Assembly: GCF_011290685.1 (NCBI RefSeq)
Contig: NZ_JAANYN010000001.1
Coordinates: 417,325 to 481,324, forward strand
Source of the DNA: Cyclobacterium plantarum
GTDB taxonomy: Bacteria; Bacteroidota; Bacteroidia; Cytophagales; Cyclobacteriaceae
Direction of reading: 5' to 3'
Length of the DNA stretch: 64,000 nucleotides
Of the stretch, positions 1 to 7,724 are shown in pieces (the first letter of the stretch is position 1; every line of letters starts with the position of its first letter). The notes beneath the pieces are model-generated. The model saw nothing but the letters and a program-made list of their open reading frames with translations. It searched no databases and was not told where the DNA came from. The translations under genes and the position numbers were made by a program.

Positions 1-1
1 G

Positions 2-280
2 GGTACTGATATCTGGAGGCTTATCCCTCAGGTAGTTTTCCATGAGGAAGGTATCTTCACTTATGATTACGATTTTACCTACTTTGATTATACCATCTTT
101 TTGAATGGTGACTTTGATTTGAACAATCTGGAGCCTGCTTTGACCGATGATCAAATATTCCGGGTACTCATTATCCCTGCTGACAGGATTGATTTGAGAA
201 TGGATTTTTCAGATCATCAGGGCGTACTTGAAATGCTGGAAATCGATGAGGAGGATATAAAGCGAATTTCTTTAAATTAA
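2..280 (+). CDS. Partial paralogue of the next lipoprotein gene (C-terminal 92 residues)
   Basis: An open frame enters from the left edge and ends in TAA at 278-280. The visible part aligns by eye with the C-terminus of the gene at 422-967: an IWRLIPQ / LWRHLPQ block, then a Y-rich stretch, then NGDFDLNNLEPALTDDQ against QGNFDLTQLEPEWTDNQ, then an acidic tail. The two genes are therefore tandem duplicates. The start and any signal peptide lie outside the window. Function is unknown; by analogy with its neighbour it is probably a surface lipoprotein. Confidence 0.8.
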   Translation, partial: GTDIWRLIPQVVFHEEGIFTYDYDFTYFDYTIFLNGDFDLNNLEPALTDDQIFRVLIIPADRIDLRMDFSDHQGVLEMLEIDEEDIKRISLN

Positions 281-310
281 TAATACCTGAGAAGATTAAC
301 ATTATCCGAG

Positions 311-345
311 AAAAACAGTTTATCATAAGGTAGGCTGTTTTTTTT
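311..345 (+). terminator. Probable intrinsic terminator
   Basis: AAAAACAG (311-318) pairs with CTGTTTTT (335-342) around a 16-nt loop, and a T run follows. It sits 30 bp after the first gene's stop. Confidence 0.5.
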
Positions 346-421
346 GTTTGTTGTTGGATATACAAAAATTACCCTTTATCTTTCAAATAAAGCATTATAT
401 TATTCAGGTAAACCAAGATTT

Positions 422-967
422 ATGAAAAAGATTTTATACTTGTTTGCATTCGTATTAGTGTTGTCTTTGCCGGCATGCGAGGGCCCCGAGGGACCCCAGG
501 GCCCCCCCGGTCTGGATGGAGTGGACGGTGAGGATGGGGAAGATGGAATAGAGGTGTTGAATTTGGTATTTGAAGGAGTGGTGACCTTCTCAGAGGAAAA
601 TGATTTTGCCATTGGATCACAATTTGAACTTGGGCAAGGGGACAATTTGCTGGTTTTTCTTGAATGGGCTCAGGCCGAAGGTAATTCCTTGTGGAGGCAT
701 CTTCCACAAAATGTTTTTTTTGATGAGGGTGCCATATTGACTTACAATTATCAATATACGACCACTTTTTTCAATGTGTTCATGCAAGGAAATTTTGATC
801 TTACTCAATTGGAACCGGAATGGACAGATAATCAAAGAATAAGAATCGTATTGCTGCCTGGGTTCTTTGTTGATGAGAATGCGAGAGTAGATTTAAGTGA
901 CTTCGATGCAGTTATGGAATTGATAGGTAAGGATGAAAGCGATATCGTAGAGATTGATTTCGATTGA
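422..967 (+). CDS. Small lipoprotein with collagen-like Gly-X-Y segment
   Basis: The protein has 181 residues from ATG 422; an ATG 78 bp upstream would put a hydrophilic extension before the signal peptide and is less likely. It starts with a lipoprotein signal (MKKILYLF..., lipobox LPAC). Immediately after the lipidated Cys come eight consecutive Gly-X-Y triplets: GPE GPQ GPP GLD GVD GED GED GIE. Collagen-like triplets in bacteria form trimeric stalks, so the remaining ~140 residues may be held off the membrane as a trimer; that is inference. The globular part matches the partial gene upstream. No enzymatic motif is visible. It is flanked by hairpin terminators, so it is probably its own transcription unit. 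Confidence 0.8.
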   Translation: MKKILYLFAFVLVLSLPACEGPEGPQGPPGLDGVDGEDGEDGIEVLNLVFEGVVTFSEENDFAIGSQFELGQGDNLLVFLEWAQAEGNSLWRHLPQNVFFDEGAILTYNYQYTTTFFNVFMQGNFDLTQLEPEWTDNQRIRIVLLPGFFVDENARVDLSDFDAVMELIGKDESDIVEIDFD

Positions 968-997
968 TGGTCAGAAGAATTATAAGATGATCCTTAT

Positions 998-1029
998 GTG
1001 CCTTTTTAGAAATAGAAAGGCACTTTTTT
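998..1029 (+). terminator. Intrinsic terminator after collagen-like lipoprotein
   Basis: GTGCCTTT (998-1005) and AAAGGCAC (1016-1023) form a perfect 8-bp stem with a 10-nt loop, followed by six T. Confidence 0.8.
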
Positions 1030-1043
1030 CATTTTAATGCATG

Positions 1044-1075
1044 TTTCTTTTTTGAAATAACTTGGGCTATATTTG
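1044..1075 (+). promoter_or_regulatory. Putative Bacteroidota promoter of hemE
   Basis: TTTC at 1044-1047, 20 nt, then TATATTTG at 1068-1075, matching the TTTG / TAnnTTTG pattern of the Bacteroidota primary sigma factor. It ends only 4 nt before the hemE ATG, so transcription should begin at or within a few bases of the start codon. Confidence 0.55.
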
Positions 1076-1079
1076 TGCC

Positions 1080-2105
1080 ATGCAATTAAAGAATGACCTC
1101 CTGTTAAGGGTAATCAAAGGGGAAAAAGTAGAACGCACTCCGGTGTGGCTAATGAGACAGGCGGGAAGAATTTTGCCCGAATATAGGGCAGTGCGCAATA
1201 GTGTAAGTGGTTTTATTGAACTGGCAAAGACTCCGGAATTGGCTGCTGAGGTAACCATTCAACCAGTTGATCTATTGGGTGTTGATGCAGCCATTATTTT
1301 TTCAGATATTTTGGTAGTGCCGGAGGCCATGGGCTTACCCTATCAGATGATTGAAAAAAGAGGGCCATGGTTTCCTGAAACCATAAAAAATGCTTCAGAC
1401 TTAAAGAAATTAAGGGTAGCTGATCCGAAGACGGATCTCCATTATGTGCTGGAAGCCATCCGTATGGCAAAGAAAGGACTAAACGGAAGGGTCCCATTGA
1501 TCGGCTTTGCCGGTGCTCCATGGACCATTTTTGCCTATATGGTGGAAGGGTCTGGTAGTAAAACCTTTTCTAATGCAAGGGCCATGTTGTACCAAAATCC
1601 TGTTTTGGCCCATCAATTGTTGGAAATGATTACCCAAACCACTATAAGGTATGTTAAAGCTCAGGTCGAGGCAGGTGCTAACCTTATTCAACTGTTTGAT
1701 AGCTGGGCAGGTATCTTACCAGCTTACCATTACAGGGAATTCTCAATAAGGTACATGGAAAAGATTTGTGAAGCTGTTACAGAAGTTCCCGTTACCATTT
1801 TTGCCAAGGGAGCCTATTTTGCGATCAATGAAATCCTGGAGCTCTCCTGTGACACAATTGGGTTAGATTGGAACATGAACATCGAAGAAATCCGCAAACA
1901 GGCAGATGGCAGAAAAACCTTTCAGGGAAATTTGGATCCTGCGGTTTTGTATGCGCCTGATGATGTTTTAGTTAGGCAAACTCAGCATATGTTAACGCAA
2001 TTTAAAGGTAGCAGACATATTGCCAACCTGGGTCATGGGGTATATCCGGATACAAATCCTGAAAAGGTTCGACTTTTTATACAAACTGTAAAAGCTTTTG
2101 AATAA
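1080..2105 (+). CDS. hemE: Uroporphyrinogen decarboxylase
   Basis: HemE removes four acetate carboxyl groups from uroporphyrinogen III to give coproporphyrinogen III in cytoplasmic haem synthesis. The protein is 341 residues, the usual family length. The N-terminal signature [12 protein letters not shown] is at residues 19-30, GFAGAPWT near 142, an LFDSWAG block near 204 and [10 protein letters not shown] near 315. ATG 1080 is chosen over TTG 1062 because the family starts close to the LLRV-GE-V-RTP block and because the likely promoter covers 1068-1075. It is a single gene, with no other haem gene beside it. Confidence 0.97.
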   Translation: MQLKNDLLLRVIKGEKVERTPVWLMRQAGRILPEYRAVRNSVSGFIELAKTPELAAEVTIQPVDLLGVDAAIIFSDILVVPEAMGLPYQMIEKRGPWFPETIKNASDLKKLRVADPKTDLHYVLEAIRMAKKGLNGRVPLIGFAGAPWTIFAYMVEGSGSKTFSNARAMLYQNPVLAHQLLEMITQTTIRYVKAQVEAGANLIQLFDSWAGILPAYHYREFSIRYMEKICEAVTEVPVTIFAKGAYFAINEILELSCDTIGLDWNMNIEEIRKQADGRKTFQGNLDPAVLYAPDDVLVRQTQHMLTQFKGSRHIANLGHGVYPDTNPEKVRLFIQTVKAFE

Positions 2106-2253
2106 AATCATTACCCGAATCGAACTTAGTTTAAACATTAACAGAAAAATATTGGTTTTATCCGGTCGTTTCCAAAATTATCCGTCATAAATGACTTATT
2201 TTACTATTTTTCAATATTAGTTTTGTTCCCCGAAAAGAATTTAGCCCGGATAA

Positions 2254-2285
2254 TTTGTAATTGTGATCTTAGCTGAATATATTTG
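2254..2285 (+). promoter_or_regulatory. Promoter of first sugar transferase
   Basis: TTTG (2254-2257), 20 nt, TATATTTG (2278-2285): an exact match to the Bacteroidota consensus. Because it overlaps a possible TTG start at 2283, translation must begin further on, at ATG 2352. Confidence 0.75.
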
Positions 2286-2351
2286 CTAAAATGTATTTTG
2301 AATACATTAAAACGATTTATAGTTTTATCGGGGGATATCTCAATTACGACA

Positions 2352-3044
2352 ATGGAAAAGTTTTTACGTAAGGAAAAGGAGCCTGATTTTTTATCCAGAA
2401 GGCTTAGTGGATACATTACCCCTGAAGGAGCCGTTTACCTTACAGATCCCCAAAAATTGCTGGTTAAAAGTTTCATTGACCTGACAATTTCTGTTTTGTT
2501 TGTGGTTTTTATTTTATCATGGGCATTTCCCATTATCGCATTAATAATCCGTATAGACTCTAAAGGACCCATTCTGTTCAAGCAATTGAGACATGGGAAA
2601 GGAAATAAGGCCTTTTGGTGCTACAAATTCAGGACGATGAAGACAAATATAGAGTCGGACCTCCTGCAAGCTTCAAAAAATGACAAAAGGGTTACACGCG
2701 TGGGTAGGTTTTTAAGGAAGTCAAGTTTGGATGAAATCCCGCAGATCTTTAACGTGCTGTTAGGGGATATGTCTCTTATTGGCCCAAGACCACATGCGGT
2801 ACCGATGAACCATGTGTTTTCCAACGAAATTAATAATTACATGTTTCGCCATGTGGTTAAGCCTGGTATCACCGGACTTGCTCAATCCAGGGGGTACAGA
2901 GGGGAGATAATTGATCACTTTGACATTTATGGAAGGGTAAGGCTGGATCACTTTTACATCAAAAAGTACTGTCTGTTTTTGGACCTGAAAATTGTTTTCT
3001 GGACACTAACGACCATCCTTTTCAAAAATGGTAAAGCCTATTAA
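2352..3044 (+). CDS. Undecaprenyl-phosphate sugar phosphotransferase (copy 1)
   Basis: Members of this bacterial sugar transferase family (PF02397) move a sugar-1-phosphate from a UDP-sugar to undecaprenyl phosphate and so start repeat-unit synthesis on the inner membrane. The protein has 230 residues: a cytoplasmic N-terminus, one hydrophobic segment around residues 45-68, then the catalytic domain with KGPILFKQLRHG, CYKFRTM, the SSLDEIPQ-FNVL-GDMSLIGPRP block and KPGITGLAQ. It is the short form, without the N-terminal multi-span region of WbaP-type enzymes. A close paralogue follows at 3392. It opens the polysaccharide locus. The sugar cannot be read from sequence. Confidence 0.9.
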   Translation: MEKFLRKEKEPDFLSRRLSGYITPEGAVYLTDPQKLLVKSFIDLTISVLFVVFILSWAFPIIALIIRIDSKGPILFKQLRHGKGNKAFWCYKFRTMKTNIESDLLQASKNDKRVTRVGRFLRKSSLDEIPQIFNVLLGDMSLIGPRPHAVPMNHVFSNEINNYMFRHVVKPGITGLAQSRGYRGEIIDHFDIYGRVRLDHFYIKKYCLFLDLKIVFWTLTTILFKNGKAY

Positions 3045-3202
3045 GCATTTTTCTTATTGGGTTGAACATGCAATTATTGCATCCAATGAGGTTTTTGGTT
3101 TTTAAAAGTGAACTTTTCATTTTTTAAGTGGCTCGATTGATTCAATCTCCAGATTTGGATTTTCAACAACCAGATAGCGTTTTATGACGCATCGCTACCT
3201 CG

Positions 3203-3258
3203 TAAAACTGTTTTAATACTATAAAAACGGATTTTAAATACAAAAAAACGGATTTTAA
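3203..3258. repeat. Triple direct repeat, ~21-bp period, upstream of promoter
   Basis: AAAAACGGATTTTAA occurs at 3223-3237 and again at 3244-3258 (21 bp start to start). A degenerate third copy, TAAAACTGTTTTAA, lies at 3203-3216, about 20-21 bp further upstream. The array ends 22 bp before the -33 element of the next promoter. Two-helical-turn spacing of direct repeats is typical of activator sites such as those of LytTR-family regulators; the regulator itself is not known. Confidence 0.6.
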
Positions 3259-3280
3259 TTAAAAATATTTCTCTAAAGTC

Positions 3281-3311
3281 TTGTGTGCTGCTGAAAGTAA
3301 TTATATATTTG
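3281..3311 (+). promoter_or_regulatory. Promoter of second sugar transferase
   Basis: TTG (3281-3283), 20 nt, TATATTTG (3304-3311). The sequence just downstream resembles that after the first copy's promoter (ATATTTG, a few bases, AAAATGTATTT), so the promoter may have been duplicated together with the gene. Confidence 0.6.
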
Positions 3312-3391
3312 TAAAAATGTATTTCAGATATATAAAAATGTTTTTTAAACAAGTAGTTTGGTTTTGAAGTTGAATGTAAAGATTGTTAGAG

Positions 3392-4099
3392 ATGGAAGAT
3401 GTTTTGATAGGCCAAAAATTTGGCCGTTCCGAAAAAACGGAAAATTTTGTTAAACAGCAGCAGCGCACTAAAATTATCAATTTGTATGGTCAAAATGATA
3501 ATTTGAGGAAAAGAGCAATGAAAAGAACTTTTGATTTGGTTATTTCTCTTTTCACAATGGTTTTTATTGTTTCCTGGTTATTTCCTATCGTGGCACTATT
3601 GATCAAATGGGATTCTAAAGGTCCGGTTTTTTTCAAACAGTTACGTCACGGAAGGGGTAATAAGAAGTTTTATTGCTACAAATTCAGGACAATGGTAAAA
3701 AATAAGGAAGCGGACACCAGGCAAGCCACTCAGAATGATGCCAGGATAACTAAAATCGGCAAGTTTTTGAGGAAAACGAGTTTGGATGAATTGCCTCAGA
3801 TTTTTAATGTGATTCTGGGAGACATGTCGATTGTAGGTCCCAGGCCACATTCAGTACCCATGAACCTGGAATTTGCCAAGGAAATTGAAAATTTCATGCA
3901 GCGGCATCAGGTGAAACCGGGTATTACCGGCTTGGCGCAGTGCAAGGGGTTAAGAGGGGAAATTTCTTCCTTTCAGGAGCTATACTCGAGATTCAGGTTG
4001 GATTTTTTCTATGTAAAAAAGTGGTGTTTAATTTTTGATATCAAAATTGTGATTGAAACAGCTATTTCTTTATTGACCAAAAACGAGAAGGCTTATTGA
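3392..4099 (+). CDS. Undecaprenyl-phosphate sugar phosphotransferase (copy 2)
   Basis: The 235-residue paralogue of the preceding enzyme has the same architecture: one N-terminal membrane segment (about residues 48-70), then KGPVFFKQLRHGRGN, CYKFRTM, SLDELPQIFNVILGDMS, GPRPHSVPMN and KPGITGLAQCKG. Both copies retain the family motifs, so two priming enzymes may be available, possibly for different sugars or conditions. ATG 3392 is chosen over TTG 3383. The N-terminal ~45 residues differ most between the copies. Its own promoter and an upstream repeat array suggest separate control from copy 1. Confidence 0.9.
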   Translation: MEDVLIGQKFGRSEKTENFVKQQQRTKIINLYGQNDNLRKRAMKRTFDLVISLFTMVFIVSWLFPIVALLIKWDSKGPVFFKQLRHGRGNKKFYCYKFRTMVKNKEADTRQATQNDARITKIGKFLRKTSLDELPQIFNVILGDMSIVGPRPHSVPMNLEFAKEIENFMQRHQVKPGITGLAQCKGLRGEISSFQELYSRFRLDFFYVKKWCLIFDIKIVIETAISLLTKNEKAY

Positions 4100-4505
4100 T
4101 TTTAGCTGAAAAGGATGGTTATCAAAATTAAAAAAAACAGCAAATTAAGGGGTTAAAAATGGTTTTAGATCTCTGCAAATTTCCTTTAATCAATGCATAT
4201 AATTGTATTTGGTGCGATGTTTGCTGCAGATGATCAGATTACCAGAGAAATGCTCCAAAATCCTTAATAAAAAAGGATAAAGGATGTTAAGGCAGGTTAC
4301 CTCTATTTACTGATGGATAATATACTTTAGCATTCTTTCCTTGAAAATGCACTTATATTAAAATTATTTAGAAAAGTTCTTATTGTTCTGATAATTAAGT
4401 AATTTGCGATGCCATTGGTGATTTAATGTTTAATGGAATAATTGTTTAGCTTTTTCGCCTGCAACAGTAAGGTGAGTAAATTTGATGTAACAGTCTTAAT
4501 ATTTT
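4100..4505. other. Intergenic region before the export lipoprotein
   Basis: 406 bp, AT-rich, no convincing reading frame. The only structure seen is the promoter at 4453-4484. Confidence 0.5.
4453..4484 (+). promoter_or_regulatory. Putative promoter of the export/assembly genes
   Basis: TTTC (4453-4456), 20 nt, TAAATTTG (4477-4484), 21 bp before ATG 4506. It would drive the export lipoprotein and the run of closely spaced genes after it. Confidence 0.5.
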
Positions 4506-5303
4506 ATGAAAAAAATTACTTTATTTAACAGCTTGGTTTTTCTTGTTTTGTTTTTTGGCTTATTTGGTTGTGCAAAAAGGAACCTGGTTTATTTTAGTGA
4601 TATTGAAGCCGGTTCTGATTTTTCTACCGAGATACCTGATTTTCCAGAACCTAAGATTCAAAAGGGCGATTTGTTGAAAATTACGGTAAGCAGTTTAAAT
4701 GCCGAATCAAATTTATTGTTTAATGCAGGAGTAATGTCCTCCTCCGATGATGGAAGAATGATGAATGCCGCAGTGCCTATCAATGAGGGTTATCTGGTCG
4801 ATAAAAACGGGCAAGTTAATTTCCCGGTTTTGGGAATGATCGTTTTGGAAGGCTTGACGAAGGAAGAAGCCATTGAGAAAATGGCACAGCGATTGGAGGA
4901 ATATGTTAAGGATCCAATTGTTAATGTCCAATATCTCAATTTCAAGATCACTGTAATAGGAGAAGTATCTAATCCCAATACCTTCACATTGGAGACCGAT
5001 CGAATTACTATTTTGGAGGCATTGGGTCTTGCAGGGGACATGACAGAGTATGGAAAGCGTGAGAATGTATTAATTATTAGAGATGAAGATGGTGTAAGAA
5101 AAGCAATAAGATTAAATCTTAATGACAAATCCATTTTAAACTCCCGATATTTCATGTTGCATCAAAATGATGTGATTTACGTTGAACCTGATAAGATTAA
5201 AGCTATTCAGGCAAGTACCAACCAGCGTTCTTTAGCAGTGATCGGATTATTAGTTTCGGTAGGGGTTTCCCTTCTGTTCAATTTACGTTTTTACTTGGAA
5301 TAA
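4506..5303 (+). CDS. Polysaccharide export lipoprotein (Wza/BexD type)
   Basis: Family members form the outer-membrane or periplasmic part of the polysaccharide exit channel. The protein has 265 residues with a lipoprotein signal ending LFGC (Cys about 21). The poly-export domain (about 40-130) contains the KIQKGDLLKITV block. A SLBB domain (about 145-215) includes ITVIGEVSNP and LEALGLAGDM. A C-terminal hydrophobic segment (about 242-262) ends FNLRFYLE. It is shorter than E. coli Wza (379 residues), as is usual in Bacteroidota. Only 12 bp separate it from the kinase/co-polymerase gene, its functional partner. Confidence 0.9.
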   Translation: MKKITLFNSLVFLVLFFGLFGCAKRNLVYFSDIEAGSDFSTEIPDFPEPKIQKGDLLKITVSSLNAESNLLFNAGVMSSSDDGRMMNAAVPINEGYLVDKNGQVNFPVLGMIVLEGLTKEEAIEKMAQRLEEYVKDPIVNVQYLNFKITVIGEVSNPNTFTLETDRITILEALGLAGDMTEYGKRENVLIIRDEDGVRKAIRLNLNDKSILNSRYFMLHQNDVIYVEPDKIKAIQASTNQRSLAVIGLLVSVGVSLLFNLRFYLE

Positions 5304-5315
5304 GATTAAAATATT

Positions 5316-7688
5316 ATGAAAATGTCGGATATGTTAATGGATGATTTTCAACCCAGAGAGGTTGAAAAAACCGATTATAAACACCTGATCATGCAATACC
5401 TAAAATTTTGGTATTTGTATGTTCTGGGATTACTTTTTTGCCTTAGCCTTGCTTACCTATATTTACAATACGCAACACCCGAATACCCCATTGGGGCGAC
5501 TATTCTGATCAACGGCAATAAAAGTTCTGATTTTTCTCAGAATGCAGTCTATTCAGAACTGGAAACCTATCAATCGATTAAAAAAATAGAGGATGAAGCT
5601 GAGGTATTGAAATCGGTTAGTTTAATGGCAGAAGCCATAAAAAAACTAGATCTAAATGTTTCTTATTACGTTAAGGACAATTATTTCAGGAATAAAGAAA
5701 TTTTCGGGTCTCAGGTCCCCATTAAAGTACACCTTGTTAGGTACGACTCTGCGGCATTCTTTGACCAAGAAATGTTGACCAAATTTAAAGTCCATATTCT
5801 TGATGAAGAAAACTTTCAACTGGAGAATGAAGAAGAAAAGACTTCCAATCACCAGTTTGGTGAAAAGCTTGCTTTCCCTTTTGGTGAATTTTATATAGAG
5901 CAGGTAAAAGAAATCGAATATCCCAGTACGGTCATTATCAATTTCAATAATCCCTATTCGCTTCCTGGTAGTTATAGTGGAAAGTTAGATGTTCTAATTG
6001 TCAATAAACTGGCAAGCGTGTTGCGTTTAGGGTTTACGGACCCCGTTCCTCAAAAAGGAATTTTGGTGTTGAACAGTCTCATTGAAGCCTATAACAAAGA
6101 GGCCATGCTGAATAAAAATCAAACAGCAAGAAACACCATTGATTTTATTAATGAACAGTTAGATTCTGTCACCAATGATTTGTTGAAAATAGAATCACTT
6201 GCAGAAAACTATAAAAAAGAAAATAAAATTACGGAGTTGAGTTCAGATGCTGAACTATATGCTGCAAGCTTTAATGAGGGAAAGGAGCAATTGGCTGAAT
6301 ATTCTGTTCAATTGGACGTTTTATCTTCAATTGAAAACTATTTGATGGATCAACAGGAAGAATATCAGGCTGTTCCAAGTTCTTTTAATATTCAAGATCA
6401 AACCCTGAAGTCTTATATCACGCAATTTAATGATTTACACAGGGATAGGGAACGGATGCTACGGACTACTCAGCCAGGCAATCCCCTGGTTTTGGAAAAA
6501 GACCAGCAACTGCGCACCGTTCGTAGAAACATATTGGAAAACATAAAAAACATTAAATCCAGTGTAGAGATTGCCCGAAACAATCTTTTGGCAAGGACTA
6601 CGGAATTAGAGATACAAAGTGGTAAAGTACCTGAAATAGAAAGAAGGTTATTGGAAATAAACAGACAGCAGGCCATCAAACAGGAACATTACCAGTACCT
6701 GGTAAAAAAGCGTGAAGAGGCATCTATGTCCCTTGCCGCCACTACTGTAAGCAATTCTCGTATAATTGATCCGGCGATGGCAGGAAATAAGCCTACTAAA
6801 CCCAACCAAATGCTTATTCTAGGACTAGCATTGATCATGGGGTTTGGAGGCCCACTGGGCCTTGTGTTTATTTATCACCAGCTCAACACCAAAATTAAGA
6901 TAAAAAAAGATGTGACTTCAAAAACTAACGTTTCCATTTTAGGAGAAGTTTCGCATCATGATGAGAAGGTGCCAATAGCCATTTCTAAAGGCGTGAGGAC
7001 ACCTGTTGCAGAACAGTTCAGGTTGATCCGAACCAATCTTCAATTTGCTTTACCCAATAAGGAGAAAAAAGTGGTGCTTGTTACCTCAAGTACGAGCGGG
7101 GAGGGGAAAACTTTCTTTTCCCTAAATCTGGGGGTAAGTATGAGCCTTGCAGACAAAAAAGTGGTAATTTTAGAATTTGATCTGAGAAAACCATTGCTAC
7201 TGGAATATCTGGGAATGACTGGTGAAATTGGTATTTCTGATTATTTGCAAAATGATTCTCTAGCCATTACTGATTTAATTGTGAAAAGTAAGGCCCTTCC
7301 CGAAAACCTGGATATTATTGGATGCGGCACTCTGCCTGATGATCCTTCTGAATTAATGCTTCTACCAAAAGTAGGCTACTTTATTGATGAGTTGCAAGAA
7401 ATGTATGATATTGTCATTATCGATTCTGCACCAGTTGGGCAGGTTGCAGATGCATTTTCTCTTTCAAAATTTTCCGATATCACCACCTACATCATGAGGT
7501 ATAATTATACCACAACAGATATGATTGATTTCATGAATGAAAATAAGAAGGAGAAAAAACTCAAAAATCCATTCATTGTACTTAATGATGCCACAACAAA
7601 ATTGAGTTACGGCTACGATTATTATCAAACAGGGGATATCAAAAAGAAAAAACGTACAGTATATAAAAAGATGGCGAAAAAAATCTAG
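5316..7688 (+). CDS. Polysaccharide co-polymerase with bacterial tyrosine kinase domain (Wzc type)
   Basis: Inner-membrane protein that controls chain length and export; the cytoplasmic kinase autophosphorylates on a C-terminal Tyr cluster. 790 residues. The Wzz domain starts after TM1 (about 28-48). A long periplasmic coiled-coil region spans about 260-470. TM2 (about 500-522) follows a KPTKPNQM proline-rich motif. The kinase domain has Walker A STSGEGKTFF near 596, Walker A' ILEFDLRKP near 625, and Walker B VIIDSAP near 705. The tail has closely spaced tyrosines (YGYDYYQ, TVYKK). Fusion of both parts into one chain is the Gram-negative arrangement. Confidence 0.94.
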   Translation: MKMSDMLMDDFQPREVEKTDYKHLIMQYLKFWYLYVLGLLFCLSLAYLYLQYATPEYPIGATILINGNKSSDFSQNAVYSELETYQSIKKIEDEAEVLKSVSLMAEAIKKLDLNVSYYVKDNYFRNKEIFGSQVPIKVHLVRYDSAAFFDQEMLTKFKVHILDEENFQLENEEEKTSNHQFGEKLAFPFGEFYIEQVKEIEYPSTVIINFNNPYSLPGSYSGKLDVLIVNKLASVLRLGFTDPVPQKGILVLNSLIEAYNKEAMLNKNQTARNTIDFINEQLDSVTNDLLKIESLAENYKKENKITELSSDAELYAASFNEGKEQLAEYSVQLDVLSSIENYLMDQQEEYQAVPSSFNIQDQTLKSYITQFNDLHRDRERMLRTTQPGNPLVLEKDQQLRTVRRNILENIKNIKSSVEIARNNLLARTTELEIQSGKVPEIERRLLEINRQQAIKQEHYQYLVKKREEASMSLAATTVSNSRIIDPAMAGNKPTKPNQMLILGLALIMGFGGPLGLVFIYHQLNTKIKIKKDVTSKTNVSILGEVSHHDEKVPIAISKGVRTPVAEQFRLIRTNLQFALPNKEKKVVLVTSSTSGEGKTFFSLNLGVSMSLADKKVVILEFDLRKPLLLEYLGMTGEIGISDYLQNDSLAITDLIVKSKALPENLDIIGCGTLPDDPSELMLLPKVGYFIDELQEMYDIVIIDSAPVGQVADAFSLSKFSDITTYIMRYNYTTTDMIDFMNENKKEKKLKNPFIVLNDATTKLSYGYDYYQTGDIKKKKRTVYKKMAKKI

Positions 7689-7724
7689 ATCATTTTTATA
7701 CAGTTATTAAGAAATCTTTTTTGA

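Larger units (their letters stand above)
3045..3391. other. Intergenic region between the two sugar transferases
   Basis: 347 bp without a gene. It holds the triple direct repeat at 3203-3258 and the promoter at 3281-3311, listed separately. Nothing else was recognised. Confidence 0.6.

Noticed and set aside
1062-1079. TTG start upstream of hemE
   Set aside because: It falls inside or before the promoter and adds non-family residues.
2283-2351. Longer start (TTG 2283) for the first sugar transferase
   Set aside because: It overlaps the -7 element of a near-perfect promoter; the transcript would start downstream of it.
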